Source: Huntiella abstrusa (Eukaryota; Ascomycota; Sordariomycetes; Microascales; Ceratocystidaceae). From it: a stretch of 64,000 nt of DNA. The stretch's first letter is position 1. The number at the start of each line of letters is the position of its first letter. Of the stretch, positions 1 through 10,895 are shown one piece after another. A program made the translations under genes and the position numbers. The stretch spans positions 43,509 through 107,508 of the forward strand of contig JAJNMT010000125.1 of assembly GCA_025685495.1 (NCBI GenBank). Reading direction: 5' to 3'. The notes beneath the pieces were generated by a model. That model saw only the letters and a program-made list of their open reading frames with translations, was not told where the DNA came from and searched no databases.

Positions 1-1305
1 GGTGGGGACTCCCCAAAGAAGTACGAATCATCAGTGATAGTTTCCGACCGGATATACAAATTTCTCCGAACAGAAGTAGTCGACTTAGTAACATGAGAAA
101 AAGCGTAAAGTCCCGCACAGAAAGTCGCCAAACTCAAAACCGTCTTCTTATGTCCCGGGTACACCGACTTAGGGTATCCCGAGCCGGTGACATCCCGACG
201 GGCACTTTCAACATCGGAGTAGCTCCGGCCTGCATAGACTCTAGTTTGTCGACTATCAACCGTATTAGATTCCATTTTCCCAACTTAGAAAGTATGCATA
301 CCTCATTATAACTATATTGCTGTTGACAATCGATAATTTTCCAGCCCAACCAAACGGCAAAAGTGCACTTCACAAGCCTTTATATACTCCCAGAAACGCC
401 TGCTGGCGGGTCTTCAAAATACTCGACCGTTGGAGAAGCCAATGAAAACTCACCCGGCAAATACCCACGGATGGGAATCTTACCACATGATTCGGTTTCT
501 ATACATGCATTCACATATTAAAAAAAAGCCAGTATCCTGCCGCGTGGCGTCAAAGATGGCCCGGAATGCCAAGACGACAAGGGTCAGTATGGATGATGAT
601 CCTCCGGATGGGGTTGTGGATTAAGGTTATTTACAAAAATCTGGGGAAATGCGTGATCAATTTTAACGCAGCTACCACGAAAATCAATACCGAAACTTAC
701 TCCGACAACCCCGATCGTGCATTTCACGGACCTAGTCTAGAAAAGTCTATCCGTCCATCCGCCACGTTAAACCACTCACCTCGTGACCAAACTCCACCAA
801 TGTTTGCTACACCGCATCATCCATCGAGACGCTCAGTCCACGGTCCCCCGGACATGTTGACGATCTCCAACAAAAACCTTCACCTGTCAACGTCATTCCA
901 CCGACAATCTACGGTGATTCAGCCCTTCCCCCATATTTTAGCTGCAGTCCCGGATTGTTCCGGCTGCGAAAATCTGGGGTAGATGCGGCTGTATACTACC
1001 GATGGAATCACCGTAGCATGGAGATGTCAGTCATGTGGCTAGTCGGGCCGAGTACCTGGGGTGATTTCTTTCTATGACGTTTATATCACCGTCAAGGGAA
1101 CATCCGGTTCTTCCCCGGGTAGTCTGTCCGGGTAAGGGTTATTGGGTTGGAAGAAGGATTATCGCATAAAGACACTATAGCCGGACATTGAACGACACAA
1201 CCACCTCACCAAGACATGTCATCGATCCTTTTCTCCGCAAGGAACCGAGGAAAGCGGTCGAGAATCCTGAAATCCGCAAAAAAAAGTAGTATTAACTTGA
1301 AATGT
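1..1305. other. Left-end region with no supported gene
   Basis: Only short open frames without recognisable protein families occur here; the longest are about 138 codons and show no family motif. The right-hand end (about 1200-1305) is the likely 3' untranslated region of UBC13, which is transcribed leftward. A short frame open to the left edge (1-94, minus strand) is too short to call. Confidence 0.5.
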
Positions 1306-1922
1306 TTACACGCCAGTCTTCCCCGCATATTTCTCGGTCCACTCTCTCGCCGTCTTAATCGCCTCCTGCTCATTCTGTTTCCACGTCTTCGCCACCTCGG
1401 CAGCCAACGGGTCGTCCGGGTTCGGAGCACCCAGTAACGCCTGGATAGAAAGAAGGATTGTCCTGATTTGAAGAGCAGGTGACCAGTTGTCTAAGTTGTC
1501 AGTATATTGTATTACCCCGTTGGATCAAAAGGAGAACTTACTCTTCAACACATCGAGACAGATACGGCCCAACTTGTCAACATTGGGGTGGAAGATCTTG
1601 GTCAAGAAACGCACTTTGGGTGGGTTCATGGGGTAGTCATCGGGCAGGAAAAGTTCGAGTTTGAAGACACCACCTGGAAATTGTTAGTTGGTTTCTGGGG
1701 TGGAACGAAACGGGCTACGTACCCTCATATGGCGACTGAGACGGCCCGTGGATTTCAACATCGAAGTAGCGTAAGTTATCCTCGTGCGGCACGGCGCTAA
1801 TACCGGGGACACTATGATGCCAATTGGTTAGTCATATCCAGTATCTCGTCTCCTCTATCCAAAACTTACGGCTCGGCAAGCAACCGTTCCGTCTCCTTGA
1901 TAATTCTCTTGGGCAGCGACAT
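1306..1922 (-). CDS. UBC13: Ubiquitin-conjugating enzyme E2 Ubc13
   Basis: E2 enzyme that, with the inactive variant Mms2/Uev1, builds Lys63-linked ubiquitin chains in post-replication DNA repair and signalling. Four exons on the minus strand (1870-1922, 1723-1811, 1542-1673, 1306-1490) joined at GT-AG introns of 58, 49 and 51 nt give 152 residues, the usual Ubc13 length. The protein begins MSLPKRIIKETERLL, has the E2 HPN motif at about residues 76-78 and the catalytic Cys at about 86 in GRICLDVL, followed by NNWSPALQIRT, which in yeast Ubc13 reads TNWSPALQIRT. It ends in KYAGKTGV. The spliced product is continuous through the whole E2 fold, so the model is secure. The upstream neighbour on the same strand is an unrelated membrane protein gene. 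Confidence 0.97.
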
Positions 1923-2248
1923 TGTAGATAGGTCCAAAATGTCCGTCTAAGAAGGCTACTTTCAATTGCGCTAAATAAACAATGCTGTATTCTGGTGTTA
2001 CAGTTCTTCACTGGCCTTGTCGCTGGGATATCCAAAGGCGCGATAACAAGACAAGAGAAGGGGAAATAGGATCGGTTTGTGTCGCGAATAGATGAAGTTG
2101 TGGTAGACGGGAATGATGATAATTGTCGCAAAGTCGGATTGTTGGGTTTTGGTGGGGAGGTGATGCAGTTAGGGTTTACCAGGGTATCAAAGCGGGGACA
2201 GATGACGTAGGTGCGCATATGCATGAATATGGATGTTGTATTTAATTC
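1923..2248. other. Intergenic: UBC13 upstream region and 3' end of the next gene
   Basis: This 326-bp stretch separates two leftward-transcribed genes. It should hold the UBC13 promoter and leader plus the 3' untranslated region of the membrane protein gene at 2249-3598. No TATA box or other element stands out. Confidence 0.5.
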
Positions 2249-3598
2249 TCAAGATTTCTCGTTATATTCCGTGTCAGTTACCCCGTTACGGATATCAAAT
2301 GGACTAGCTAAGAAACCAAAAAGGGCAGGGAGAATATTGTGATAGGGAAGGTATCCTGCAAGGTGAACTCCGGAGGTGAAAACACGGCCGTTAATGTCGA
2401 TTTGGAGGGGCATAGAAAGTATATGTCTCAGGACGCTTTCCAATTCATACTCATAAACATGAATATGATGAACAGGGACTCTTCCCATTGTTTTAGAAAA
2501 GGACTGTGATATCATACTAACCGAGGACAACCGAGTAATGAAGGCCGCAAAAAGGTGTGTTACGCATAATGTTATGAGCTCGCCGGGGGGTACGTAAATG
2601 GTGGTGTATACAACAAAACAAGTAACCATGGGACTCAGCAAGCTCAGAGCGCGCGCAAAAGTATCCCACGGACTAGGTTTTCCATCCTCGGTCATCACGG
2701 AGACTACCGCATATGCGACCGCCCGATCGGGCAGTTCGGTGCGTGGGTATGGGTTATCATGGAGTTTCCAAACTCGCGGGATGGGCCCGGTAGATGCAGC
2801 AGAGAGAACAGTACTCAGAGGGGTATGTGATTCTGAGAGTACAGGGGCATTCTCGGGAATCTCTAGACCACGGGGGCGCGCGGAGAGTCGGAATGTGTAG
2901 TTCTTTTTATATGGCTGGGCGGTGTAAATGGAAAGTATACCGCCAGCCATGCCGAGAAGTGGACCAAGGAAGATAGGCCAGGTTGCCTAGGCAGGTTAGA
3001 ATAGACATCTTCAACGATTCAAAAAGGAACTTACTCTACACGCCCATCCTACCACTCCACCCTCCGCAAATACCCGCAACCCGTTATAAAAGAGCCATCC
3101 CCAAAGCCCCCCCATAACCGTATAGACACTCAAAGAAAACCATCCGGGGTCCCACCGCCCGGTGACCTCGAGACAATCTCTCGTCACACCACTTGCTAAG
3201 CGCTCCCCTCTCGTTTCTAAATCCACCGTGTCCCTCGACTCTTGGTATATGAAACCCGGTGTGCGCATGCGATAGGCTGTGAGATACCATGGAAGTGGAT
3301 TCGTCACGATGGCTTCATAGGATAGAGATCTATAACGCCAGATGGAGGCGCCGAGGGATAGACAGCCGTGGAACATAGATGCGAGTGGGAGGGTTCGTTG
3401 GAGATACCATGATTCGTGGGTGAGTGGGGCAATGAATAGACAGAGAGGTATAAAGAGAATGACAAGAAATTTATATGGCCATGATGAAGGGAGGGTTTGT
3501 ATGTGCGGTGCCACGAGGTTAAGACATTCTTGGTTTGTAGAGGCCAAGCGGGCGGCCAGGACGGTTTCTTTCCATTGTTGGTAAATTGTAGTATCCAT
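2249..3598 (-). CDS. Multi-pass membrane protein, paralogue A of a three-gene array
   Basis: Unrecognised family; described from sequence only. Two exons (3035-3598 and 2249-2986, intron 48 nt) give about 433 residues. Exon 1 encodes a soluble start with an ARLAS..NQECL motif, a hydrophobic segment around FLVILFIPLCLFIAP, a second around GCLSLGASIW, and a third just before the conserved WACR at the splice site. Exon 2 opens with WPIFLGPLLGMAGGIL, then a VSARPRG motif, two further hydrophobic segments, and a soluble tail with VHHIHV, a Glu-rich ELESVL stretch and NGRVF. The protein is therefore probably multi-spanning, in the plasma membrane or an endomembrane. It is divergent from paralogue B (233 bp apart). 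The intron falls after the same Arg codon, in phase 0, in all three paralogues, which shows common descent. No function can be assigned. Confidence 0.85.
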
Positions 3599-3831
3599 TA
3601 TTGAGCATGTGGATATTCAAAATTTAAAGAACGCGTAAGCTTTCATGTAGAATCATAACTCCAACTCTATTCACCTTTCACGAGCTATCACGTGACTGCC
3701 AATCGCACCCGAAATAAGTATCACCAAACGCCCGGTTAGTTAGACCACGTGTAACATGAAACAAGCAAGTCTAGGTATTTAACTCTCCCAACTAAACTGC
3801 CAACTAAACTTCCATCTTAACACTCTTCCTC
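3599..3831. promoter_or_regulatory. Shared divergent promoter of membrane paralogues A and B with two CACGTG boxes
   Basis: The 233 bp between the two divergent start codons contain two perfect E-box palindromes CACGTG, at 3689-3694 and 3746-3751, a CCAAT sequence just after the first, and a TATTTAA stretch at about 3776-3782, roughly 50 bp before the rightward gene. CACGTG is the site of bHLH factors in fungi (Cbf1/Pho4 type), so co-regulation of the pair is plausible but not shown. Confidence 0.45.
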
Positions 3832-5131
3832 ATGACCACCTCCAAAATGGAAGACCCTGAATTTCTGTACGAAGAATGGAAGTCCCTCTTCGCATCTGCG
3901 CGGGCAACAGAAAATAACCCCGCCTGTTTAGCTATGATCTCCTCGTTCCAGGAGACTATCCCGGGGTACACAACTTCCGTGACATCTGCAAAGGTGCTTT
4001 GCATTGTGTTTATATGGCTGGCTGTGTTTATTGGTCCGCCGGCTAGTGAGTCGCGGGTGTTGAGAAGACTGTTTCCTGGGTTTGCGGTGGTTACGGGGGC
4101 TTTATCTATGGGTGCGGGGGTTTGGAGGGGGCGGGGACATGCAGATTCTTTGGGGGCAGGTGAAAAGCCGGATAAAGTGGCGGGCGACTTGGTCGAGTTG
4201 ATTGAACGGCAATCTCACTTTGAAAAGAACGGCATGCCCAAAAGCTCGTTATCTGATCTAGCTTTATACATTGGGTTATCCCTTGGCTCCGCCGTTTTAT
4301 TTCTAGCCATGATTGTTCGGGAATCTTCAATCGTGGCAGCCACCTGGGCTTGTAGGGTATGTATGCATATGTCTAGTCTATGCGGTATAACAAGACTAAC
4401 AAATATAGTATAAATGGCCCATCTTCTTAGGTCCTGGTCTTGCTATGGTAGGAGGGATATTAGGGATGTTTGCCGTCGCTGGATATAGACGGGAATATGT
4501 TCTACGAGTGTCAGCACGGCCACGGGGGATGGTGTTTAACAAGGAGACCGCGGTGTTTAGTGGGCTTCACCATAAGTTAAGTTCCGCGCTGGACATGCCT
4601 TTAAAAGAGGAAGTTGAACAGACGTGGGAGATGACCGATGAGCCGTACTATAGTGGTACCCACCCTCTTTCAAAGGTGACCTACGTCATTGTTTCACTTG
4701 CAGATTCTTCTTCGTCTCACCCTCTCGATACACTCTCCCGCCTTCTTAGCATTCTTAGTCCCATCGTTACATCCCTCGTTCTCTACACATCGACATACAT
4801 CACCCCCGGCGAGTTAACCTCTCTCTCGCTAATCTACATCACCGTCGCCCTACTTGTTCGGTTCTCTTCAGTGCAGGTGCTTCATCAGTTGAAGGCCAGC
4901 TCGCTAGGGTACACACTCGTTCATCATGTGATTGTGCAAGATGAAAATGAGTTAGAGGTTGTTTTGAACAGGTTATTCGACATGAACATGCAGGTCGAAG
5001 TGAATGGGAGAGTTTTCGTCGCAGGGAGGGTCGTCGCGGGATACAAATTTAAAGAGTACATGTGGGAGTGGCTTGTAGGTGGGTTAGCAGGCCCATTTAA
5101 CATACGGAGCTCTAAGAGTATTTCGCATTAA
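3832..5131 (+). CDS. Multi-pass membrane protein, paralogue B of a three-gene array
   Basis: Two exons (3832-4356 and 4409-5131, intron 52 nt) give about 415 residues. The acceptor at 4408 (ATATAG) is chosen because it restores WPIFLGPGLAMVGGIL directly after WACR, matching A and C; the later AG would break the frame. The layout is the same as in A: acidic N-terminus with an AR..NNPACL motif, hydrophobic segments, VSARPRG, SLLSPIVT-type membrane pair, then VHHVIV, ENELEVVL and NGRVFVAG in the soluble tail. The loop after the second hydrophobic segment is shorter than in A and C and lacks their SYE..PL segment, so A and C look closer to each other. A second in-frame Met six codons in is an alternative start. 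It ends 13 bp from the stop of paralogue C. Confidence 0.85.
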
Positions 5132-5144
5132 GTATCAGCACTAA

Positions 5145-6389
5145 TCAAACTTTACTCTTCTGATAACCTCCCGAACCTGAAATACCCCGAAAAGGCATAC
5201 TATCCTCTTCTTCTACCAACAAATCCATCCCCATAACCCCTTTCATCACACTTTGTAATTCGTCCTCATCCAAGACAACAACATGATGCACCGGGTACCC
5301 ACCCAGAGCCTTCTTCTTCAACCACCTAAGAACAAGTACCGTAGATATCCTGTTCATTGCTACACACTGGTGTATCATCATAACAAAAGAAATTAGCGGG
5401 TCATTGGGGATAGGTAAGGTACTAAGTGTGACCCAGGTGAAGACTACCGGACTGAGAAGACTGATGAGGCGGGAGAGAAGGTCTAGTGGGGTTTTGGTGG
5501 GGTTGACGAGAGAGATTATCACAGATGAAAACTTCCGTGGGGTATTGTTGACCTGACTAGGAGATCTCGATGGCATATCGGAGGATACCCCGTCCGTACT
5601 ATCTGTAACCCTCGGGATATGATCATCGACATTTACTCCAGCAGGCCGTCTCGACACCCGAAAAACATGTTCCTTTGAATATCCCGGGGCAGTCCCAAGT
5701 GACATGACTGTCCCCAGAAACGCAAGCAAAGGTCCGAAGAAAATGGGAAGTGTGCTCTGACCGGTTAGTAACTAGACAATAGAACATTAAAAGAAACTTA
5801 CTCTGCACGCCCAAGTAACTACCCAAATCTCGGAATGGCAATACATCATAACCATCCACACTCCAGAAAGAACCACCGAACAGGCCGCAAAACAAAGAAC
5901 CGTCCACCCTGACTCTCCCGAAGTATCATCATCTTCCGCACACGCCTCTTCAACACTCTTAACAAGCCACTCCACCCTTCTTTCTCGCTCTTCAATACCC
6001 CCCGATTCTCTCCGCCGGGTAAACATTCCCGCTGGCGACCGACCATCCCATGACCCCATGATCACTGATAACGGGCTATCTATCACGCCCTCATAGGAAA
6101 AGCCCCTGTGTCTCCAAAAGGATGCGCCCCATGTGAATAGGCCGGCATAGTAGGAGTATCCCGGGAAGAGCCGGTGGAGAACCCATATTTCATGGATGGG
6201 GGAAGAGAGATAGAAACTTAGCCAGATGGTTACTATGAATGCTATTTTCCCTGCGGTGAAGATGTTTGGAGGAGCATCGGGGGAGATAAACGATTGAGCG
6301 GCATGGAGACATTCTTCGTTGCTTGACGATTCTCGGGCGTTTTGGATGGCGAGAGACCATTCTATGTAGTTGAATTTGTTGGTAGGCAT
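5145..6389 (-). CDS. Multi-pass membrane protein, paralogue C of a three-gene array
   Basis: Two exons (5802-6389 and 5145-5756, intron 45 nt) give about 399 residues. The N-terminus has the family pattern (IEWSLAIQNARESSSNEECL), followed by hydrophobic segments, GASFWRHRGFSYEG, an acidic linker of about 40 residues (EEACAEDDD), a membrane segment and WACR at the splice site. Exon 2 resumes with LPIFFGPLLAFLG, VSRRPAG, a LLSPVVFTW membrane segment and the tail motif VHHVVVLDEDELQSVM. The C-terminal tail is shorter than in A and B and lacks the full NGRVF..G..AGY stretch. A TATA-like CTATATAG lies about 60 bp upstream of the start (6448-6455). Function unknown. Confidence 0.85.
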
Positions 6390-7931
6390 CGTTACTGTAT
6401 CGAGAGAAAGAAAGATTTTCTAACAACCTACAAGTTCAAATGCCTCACTATATAGTCTCTGCCTCTATCAAACCGGGCGTATACACCTTTGATGTCGATC
6501 AGTCACATGACATGACATAATAGAACATGGCACGGCAGTATCCAAATAATCCTAGTTCAAAGTCATCATCCTTCTTCCCTCGTCATGATTGTTACACCAC
6601 CATTCCCGTCATTATCGTCCTTCTCACTGCCCAACCCGTTACACAACTCGACAACCATCGTCCATCATCTAACCCTGTCCAACCCTATTAAACTCCAGTC
6701 ACATGCTTTTAGCTTAATATAGCGATCTGCGTGTTAGACAAGCCCCTGATTCTGGCAGTCAATGACATGTTTCTGGGGTTCATAAAAGGTGGAGCCCCTG
6801 ATGTCGGTGACATTTATATGTATGCATGTAGGTCTCGGGGGAGAAGAAAAAGTGAGATATCGGTCTTTTGAGATTTCTATAGTGAATTGTTTCGTCGTCT
6901 TCTCTGCTGACAACTTCCGTTTGTACTACCGTTCCCAGGGACCACCCGCATGTACAGGGATAAGAAGGTCAGGCTGCGTAGGAGATTTAAGAAACCCTAA
7001 GGTAGTGGCGATGAAGATAAGGCGATGAAAGAATGAAAGGGATGGATGGATGACATCATTGAGGGGGGTTTGGGGGAAATAAGGAGGAGGGAGACGTTGG
7101 CACTTGTATCTGGGGTTCCTGTAATACGTCGCCTGTCAAGTTTCAAATCAACTAGTGCAAGTAGTAACCCACCATCACGCGCCATCTAAGTAATTCCCGA
7201 GGCTCCCGCTCAACCCCATCCGGTACGGTTCGTAATGTAACCCAAAAAATAACAGCCCGACTACCGATATGCGTATTCATATCAGGCGATTAACAAAGAA
7301 ACCATAACCCACATTCAACACTACACATTCATACACACATACATACAATTCTTTACCCGGAATTGACTTCATCTGAACGCACTGTTTTCATCACGTCAAT
7401 AATCTACCAAACACGGGTACCTACCATTGTTTGGTCCCTGCGTTCTCAGAGGGCAAGTGCATACACATGTACCTCCATACATACTACATGATCAACTGAT
7501 TAAACGCCCAAATCCATCAGTCTCTTTGAAAATTCAAAGCCCAAATTCTTCTTCATCAATCATCACCCATCTATCCCATCCAAAGCACGAGCCCCATTCA
7601 AAAATCCCCCCCAAAAAAATCAAACATCCCTACTCAAACCAAACAAAACCACAAATTCGAAGTCCATCCATCCCCAGCCATTCCACTTCTTCACCAAACA
7701 CACCCACGTCACCACCTTCTCTCTCTCCATCCTATCCTATCCTATCCCATCCTATACCATCCATCCATCGTGTCAATCAATCTCCATCCCCGCGCGTCCC
7801 CGTCACGCACCCACGCACGTCAATTCCCTCCCACCACAGAGGAACCACCTACCTTCCTTCCTTCCCAACCAACGCGCCTGCCTCCCTTCTTGACGCAAAG
7901 AAAAAAAAAATCACGTTACGGAGCCGCAAAA
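6390..7931. other. Intergenic region with a pyrimidine-rich leader
   Basis: About 1.5 kb between divergent genes. Nothing gene-like is supported in 6390-7400. From about 7500 the plus strand becomes strongly C- and T-rich with many CCATCC and CCTAT runs, ending in an A tract at 7900-7910, which looks like the core promoter and leader of the gene starting at 7932. Confidence 0.5.
7727..7768. repeat. Short CCTAT tandem repeat
   Basis: Consecutive imperfect copies of CCTAT followed by CCATC units lie in the pyrimidine-rich leader upstream of the gene at 7932. It is a simple repeat with no coding potential. Confidence 0.7.
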
Positions 7932-8633
7932 ATGGCCACACCGCCCACCGCCTCGAATCGCTTCGAATTGCCCATTCTCGACTTCAAATTCGGCTCATTA
8001 ACCGACGGCACCGACATTCCCCCGCCGCCTCCTTCTCCAAAAGCATCCGCCGTTTCTACCGTCCCTGTCTCGACATCTACACCGAAACCCGCCGCCACCG
8101 CCACCGCTGCCGCCTCCGCATCCGCTATAAAACCTACCAACAACACCAGCACTACTCCCTCCGGTACGCCCCTTCCTCATCCACTACCCCTATCCCCCGC
8201 CTCCGTGTCCGGTTCCGGCTCCAAACGCCGCGCTACCTCTCCTCCTCCCTTGTCACCAACTTCCCAGTCCTCTCCCCGCCCCTCCACAATCCGTAGACTA
8301 TTCAGTCGCACCAAGTTGAATGCCGCTCACGCAACCGCAGAATCCGCACCTATTAGTGCCGCGTCGCCGGGGCGTCGGCCCGAGAGTAGAAGTGCCGCGT
8401 CAGTGGCAGCTGATGATAAAAAGGCCAAGAGGAGGAGTGGTTGGTTCCAGAGGTTTCGGGGCGGAGAGGCCGGCGGGTCTAGACGGTCGAGTATGATTTT
8501 GGGAGAGGAGAGTAAAAATGTTGGGGGTCCGCCGCCGCCGGTTATCCCGGAGATTGCAGTTGTAGAGACTAAGATTGATCTTGGAGGGGCAGGTCAGATT
8601 TCGGATGAGAGTTTCTTTAGAGACTTCAAATGA
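7932..8633 (+). CDS. Disordered basic/proline-rich protein of unknown function
   Basis: No family recognised. Starting at ATG 7932, whose context is CAAAAATGGC, gives 233 residues. An in-frame ATG at 7770 would add 54 residues, but that stretch lies in the pyrimidine-rich leader and looks non-coding. The N-terminus (NRFELPILDFKFGSLTDG) is ordered-looking. It is followed by low-complexity Pro/Ala/Ser/Thr sequence (about 35-125), a basic patch RRLFSRTKL, an Arg/Lys-rich segment KKAKRRSGWFQRFRGG, and an acidic C-terminus ending DESFFRDFK. The conserved-looking ends around a disordered middle suggest a scaffold or adaptor, but that is inference only. Single exon. Confidence 0.7.
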   Translation: MATPPTASNRFELPILDFKFGSLTDGTDIPPPPPSPKASAVSTVPVSTSTPKPAATATAAASASAIKPTNNTSTTPSGTPLPHPLPLSPASVSGSGSKRRATSPPPLSPTSQSSPRPSTIRRLFSRTKLNAAHATAESAPISAASPGRRPESRSAASVAADDKKAKRRSGWFQRFRGGEAGGSRRSSMILGEESKNVGGPPPPVIPEIAVVETKIDLGGAGQISDESFFRDFK

Positions 8634-9149
8634 GTGCGGGCCTGGGCGTGTTCAGTATTGATGGACGGATTGTCCATCTTTTTTTTTATTTTGTCATTCT
8701 CTTTGTCGTCTTGTTCAATTTCCTTCGTTTCTTCAGCTCGACCTAGTCTTTTCTCTTTACTTTCTGTCTATTACGACTCTGAGATTGGACTACGCTAATA
8801 GGTGTATCGGTCGACACCTTTTTGATACATACCCTTTATTGTTTGTTATCTTTTCAAATTGATTTTCCTTTTTTTATTGGTTTCTACATACAAAACAGCT
8901 TTTTAGTCAACATGTCGTCAGGATTAGCTATATTAAATGTTTTATGAACATGTCAAACTTTCAGTGCGTACTTTGAATATGCATATCCCTAGTTTCCTTA
9001 TTGTCTGTCACTGCATCCGTATGTCCGTCACCTCCAAAACCCAGTTGCAAAATAACAAAAAGGGTTAGCTACCTGGAAATATCAACCCCACCAGGTCCGC
9101 GTCTTTCATTGACCTCAGCATAGTTAATCAATTAACACAATCCATCAAA
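8634..9149. other. Intergenic, T-rich 3' region
   Basis: Contains T-rich stretches after the stop at 8633, typical of a fungal 3' untranslated region, followed by the presumed ETR1 promoter. No further gene or motif is supported. Confidence 0.5.
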
Positions 9150-10403
9150 ATGTCTTTTCGTCGTGCCCCTCAGGTCCTACGGAACATCCAATTGCTCCCG
9201 CAAATCACCCGGCGGTATAAATCGGGTCCTTACGGATACACCCAAGCGAAATCCCTCGTTTACTCTGAGACTGGTAACCCGAGTGATGTTTTGAGGTGTG
9301 TATATATACCCGGTGTTGTTAATATCAATAGCTAACAAATCTATAGAGTCCACACTCATTCCATTTCACCCACTCTTCCGGCTTCTTCAGTTCTTTTGAA
9401 AACACTTGCTTCCCCGATCAACCCCGCGGACATCAACACCGTCCAGGGAACCTACGGCGTCAAGCCCACCTACACGCAACTCATTGGTACGGCCACTCCA
9501 TCTTCTATCCCCGGTAATGAAGCTGTTTTTGAAGTTCTCGCTACCGGTTCGGATGTCTCGACTGTGAAGAAAGGTGATTGGGTGATTCCTGCATCTTCAG
9601 GCTTTGGTACATGGAGAACCCATGCGTTGGCGGAGGAAAACACCCTTATGCCGATTGATAAGACGGGATTGACGGCTACGCAGGTGGCTACAGTGTCTGT
9701 GAACCCGAGTACCGCGTATCGGATTTTGAGAATGTATGGGCCTGAGAAGGACCTTAAGGGGATGACGCCTTTGGAACCTAACTCTGGAAAATGGTTCATC
9801 CAAAATGGCGCAAACTCGGGTGTTGGAAGAGCAGCCATTCAGTTCGGTAAGCTGTGGGGTCTTCGGTCTATCAATGTGATTCGCGACCGGGACACCCCGG
9901 AGGCCACCGAGAAACTCAAACAAGAACTTCTCGAGCTCGGTGCCACCGCCGTGGTAACCCACTCGGAGTTCACCTCTCGTGAATGGTCAGCCCAACTGAA
10001 AAGCATCGTCGGTAAAGAGCCTATCGGTTTGGGAATGAACTGCGTCGGTGGAAAGTCTCTCACCGCAATGGCTCGTTCCATGGGTCCCGGAGGATCAATT
10101 GTAACCTACGGCGCCATGGCCGCTCGCGAACCTAGCCAAGTTCCCGCGGGAATCATGATCTTCAAGGATATCAGACTTCTTGGATTCTGGCTCACCCGCT
10201 GGAACAAGAATGACCCTGATGGCCGCAAAGTAACCATCAACGACATCCTCGAACTCATGCGCCAAGGCCGTTTCAAAGACGTCCCATACATTGAACAGAA
10301 ATGGGACTGGGAAACCGAGGAGTCTAACCTCAAGAGTATCGTACAGAAAGGTCTCGAGGGCTTCAGAGGTGGAAAGGGGATTTTTGTATTTGGTGAAACC
10401 TAG
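9150..10403 (+). CDS. ETR1: Mitochondrial trans-2-enoyl-ACP/CoA reductase
   Basis: NADPH-dependent reductase that performs the last step of each elongation cycle of mitochondrial type II fatty acid synthesis, needed for lipoic acid and respiration. Two exons (9150-9295, 9347-10403; intron 51 nt) give about 400 residues, close to the yeast enzyme (380). The start carries an Arg-rich, acid-free presequence (RRAPQVLRNIQLLPQITRRYKS), as expected for matrix import. The mature part has the medium-chain dehydrogenase fold: the catalytic-domain motif SPINPADINTVQGTYG, and the nucleotide-binding turn NSGVGRAAIQFGK. The zinc ligands of alcohol dehydrogenases are absent, as is normal for this family. 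The splice join reads VLRVHTHSI and is well supported. Confidence 0.95.
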
Positions 10404-10895
10404 CTTAGGGTTAGATGACGTCAATGTAGGATAATTACAAGGCTTTGCTGCATTCCTACGTTCCTTTTGGGGATGATGATTCGGTTGATATGCATGCGGT
10501 CAGGCCGCGACGATTGGGTAAGTGCATATTTTTGGGGCCAGATAAGGCGGTTGAACTGGGTGGTGGTGGTGCCAGCGAAGAATTCTGGAGCCTAACTTGA
10601 CCTTGTGATGGCAAGTCATACATGGCGTACATGGTGTACATGGTTAGGTTGAAGGCTGAAGTGATCTGTGGCGGATTTATTGGATGATCCTGATATTGTT
10701 TGGAGTTTAGTGTTGTAGATAGTTGGGTTGCATGCTGGAAAGGAGGTGGCTTCGATTATGGATATATATATCACTGCCGACTATGTCTTCTTCCTTCCGG
10801 TTTGTTAGGTCTGTAGGTTGTTTGTGTTACCACGTTTTTTTGACTTATAAGAAAGACCCACTTCTTTATATGCTCGGGTTGACGACATTATCAAC
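10404..10895. other. Intergenic region between ETR1 and the next rightward gene
   Basis: About 490 bp with G/T-rich stretches and small frames only. It is likely the 3' untranslated region of ETR1 and the promoter of the gene at 10896. A CRE-like TGACGTCA lies just past the ETR1 stop at about 10416. No other signal was seen. Confidence 0.5.

Noticed and set aside
134..373. 79-codon minus-strand frame that could be part of a gene cut by the left edge
   Set aside because: It ends at a stop inside the window, has no family motif, and no splice sites join it convincingly to the edge frame at 1-94.
566..982. 138-codon frame at the left end
   Set aside because: No family signal, low-complexity-free but unbiased codon use; also overlaps another frame equally open.
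7427..8296. 289-codon frame overlapping the gene at 7932
   Set aside because: Its first half is the pyrimidine-rich leader and its second half is an alternate frame of a low-complexity gene; the 7932 frame has structured ends and a better start context.
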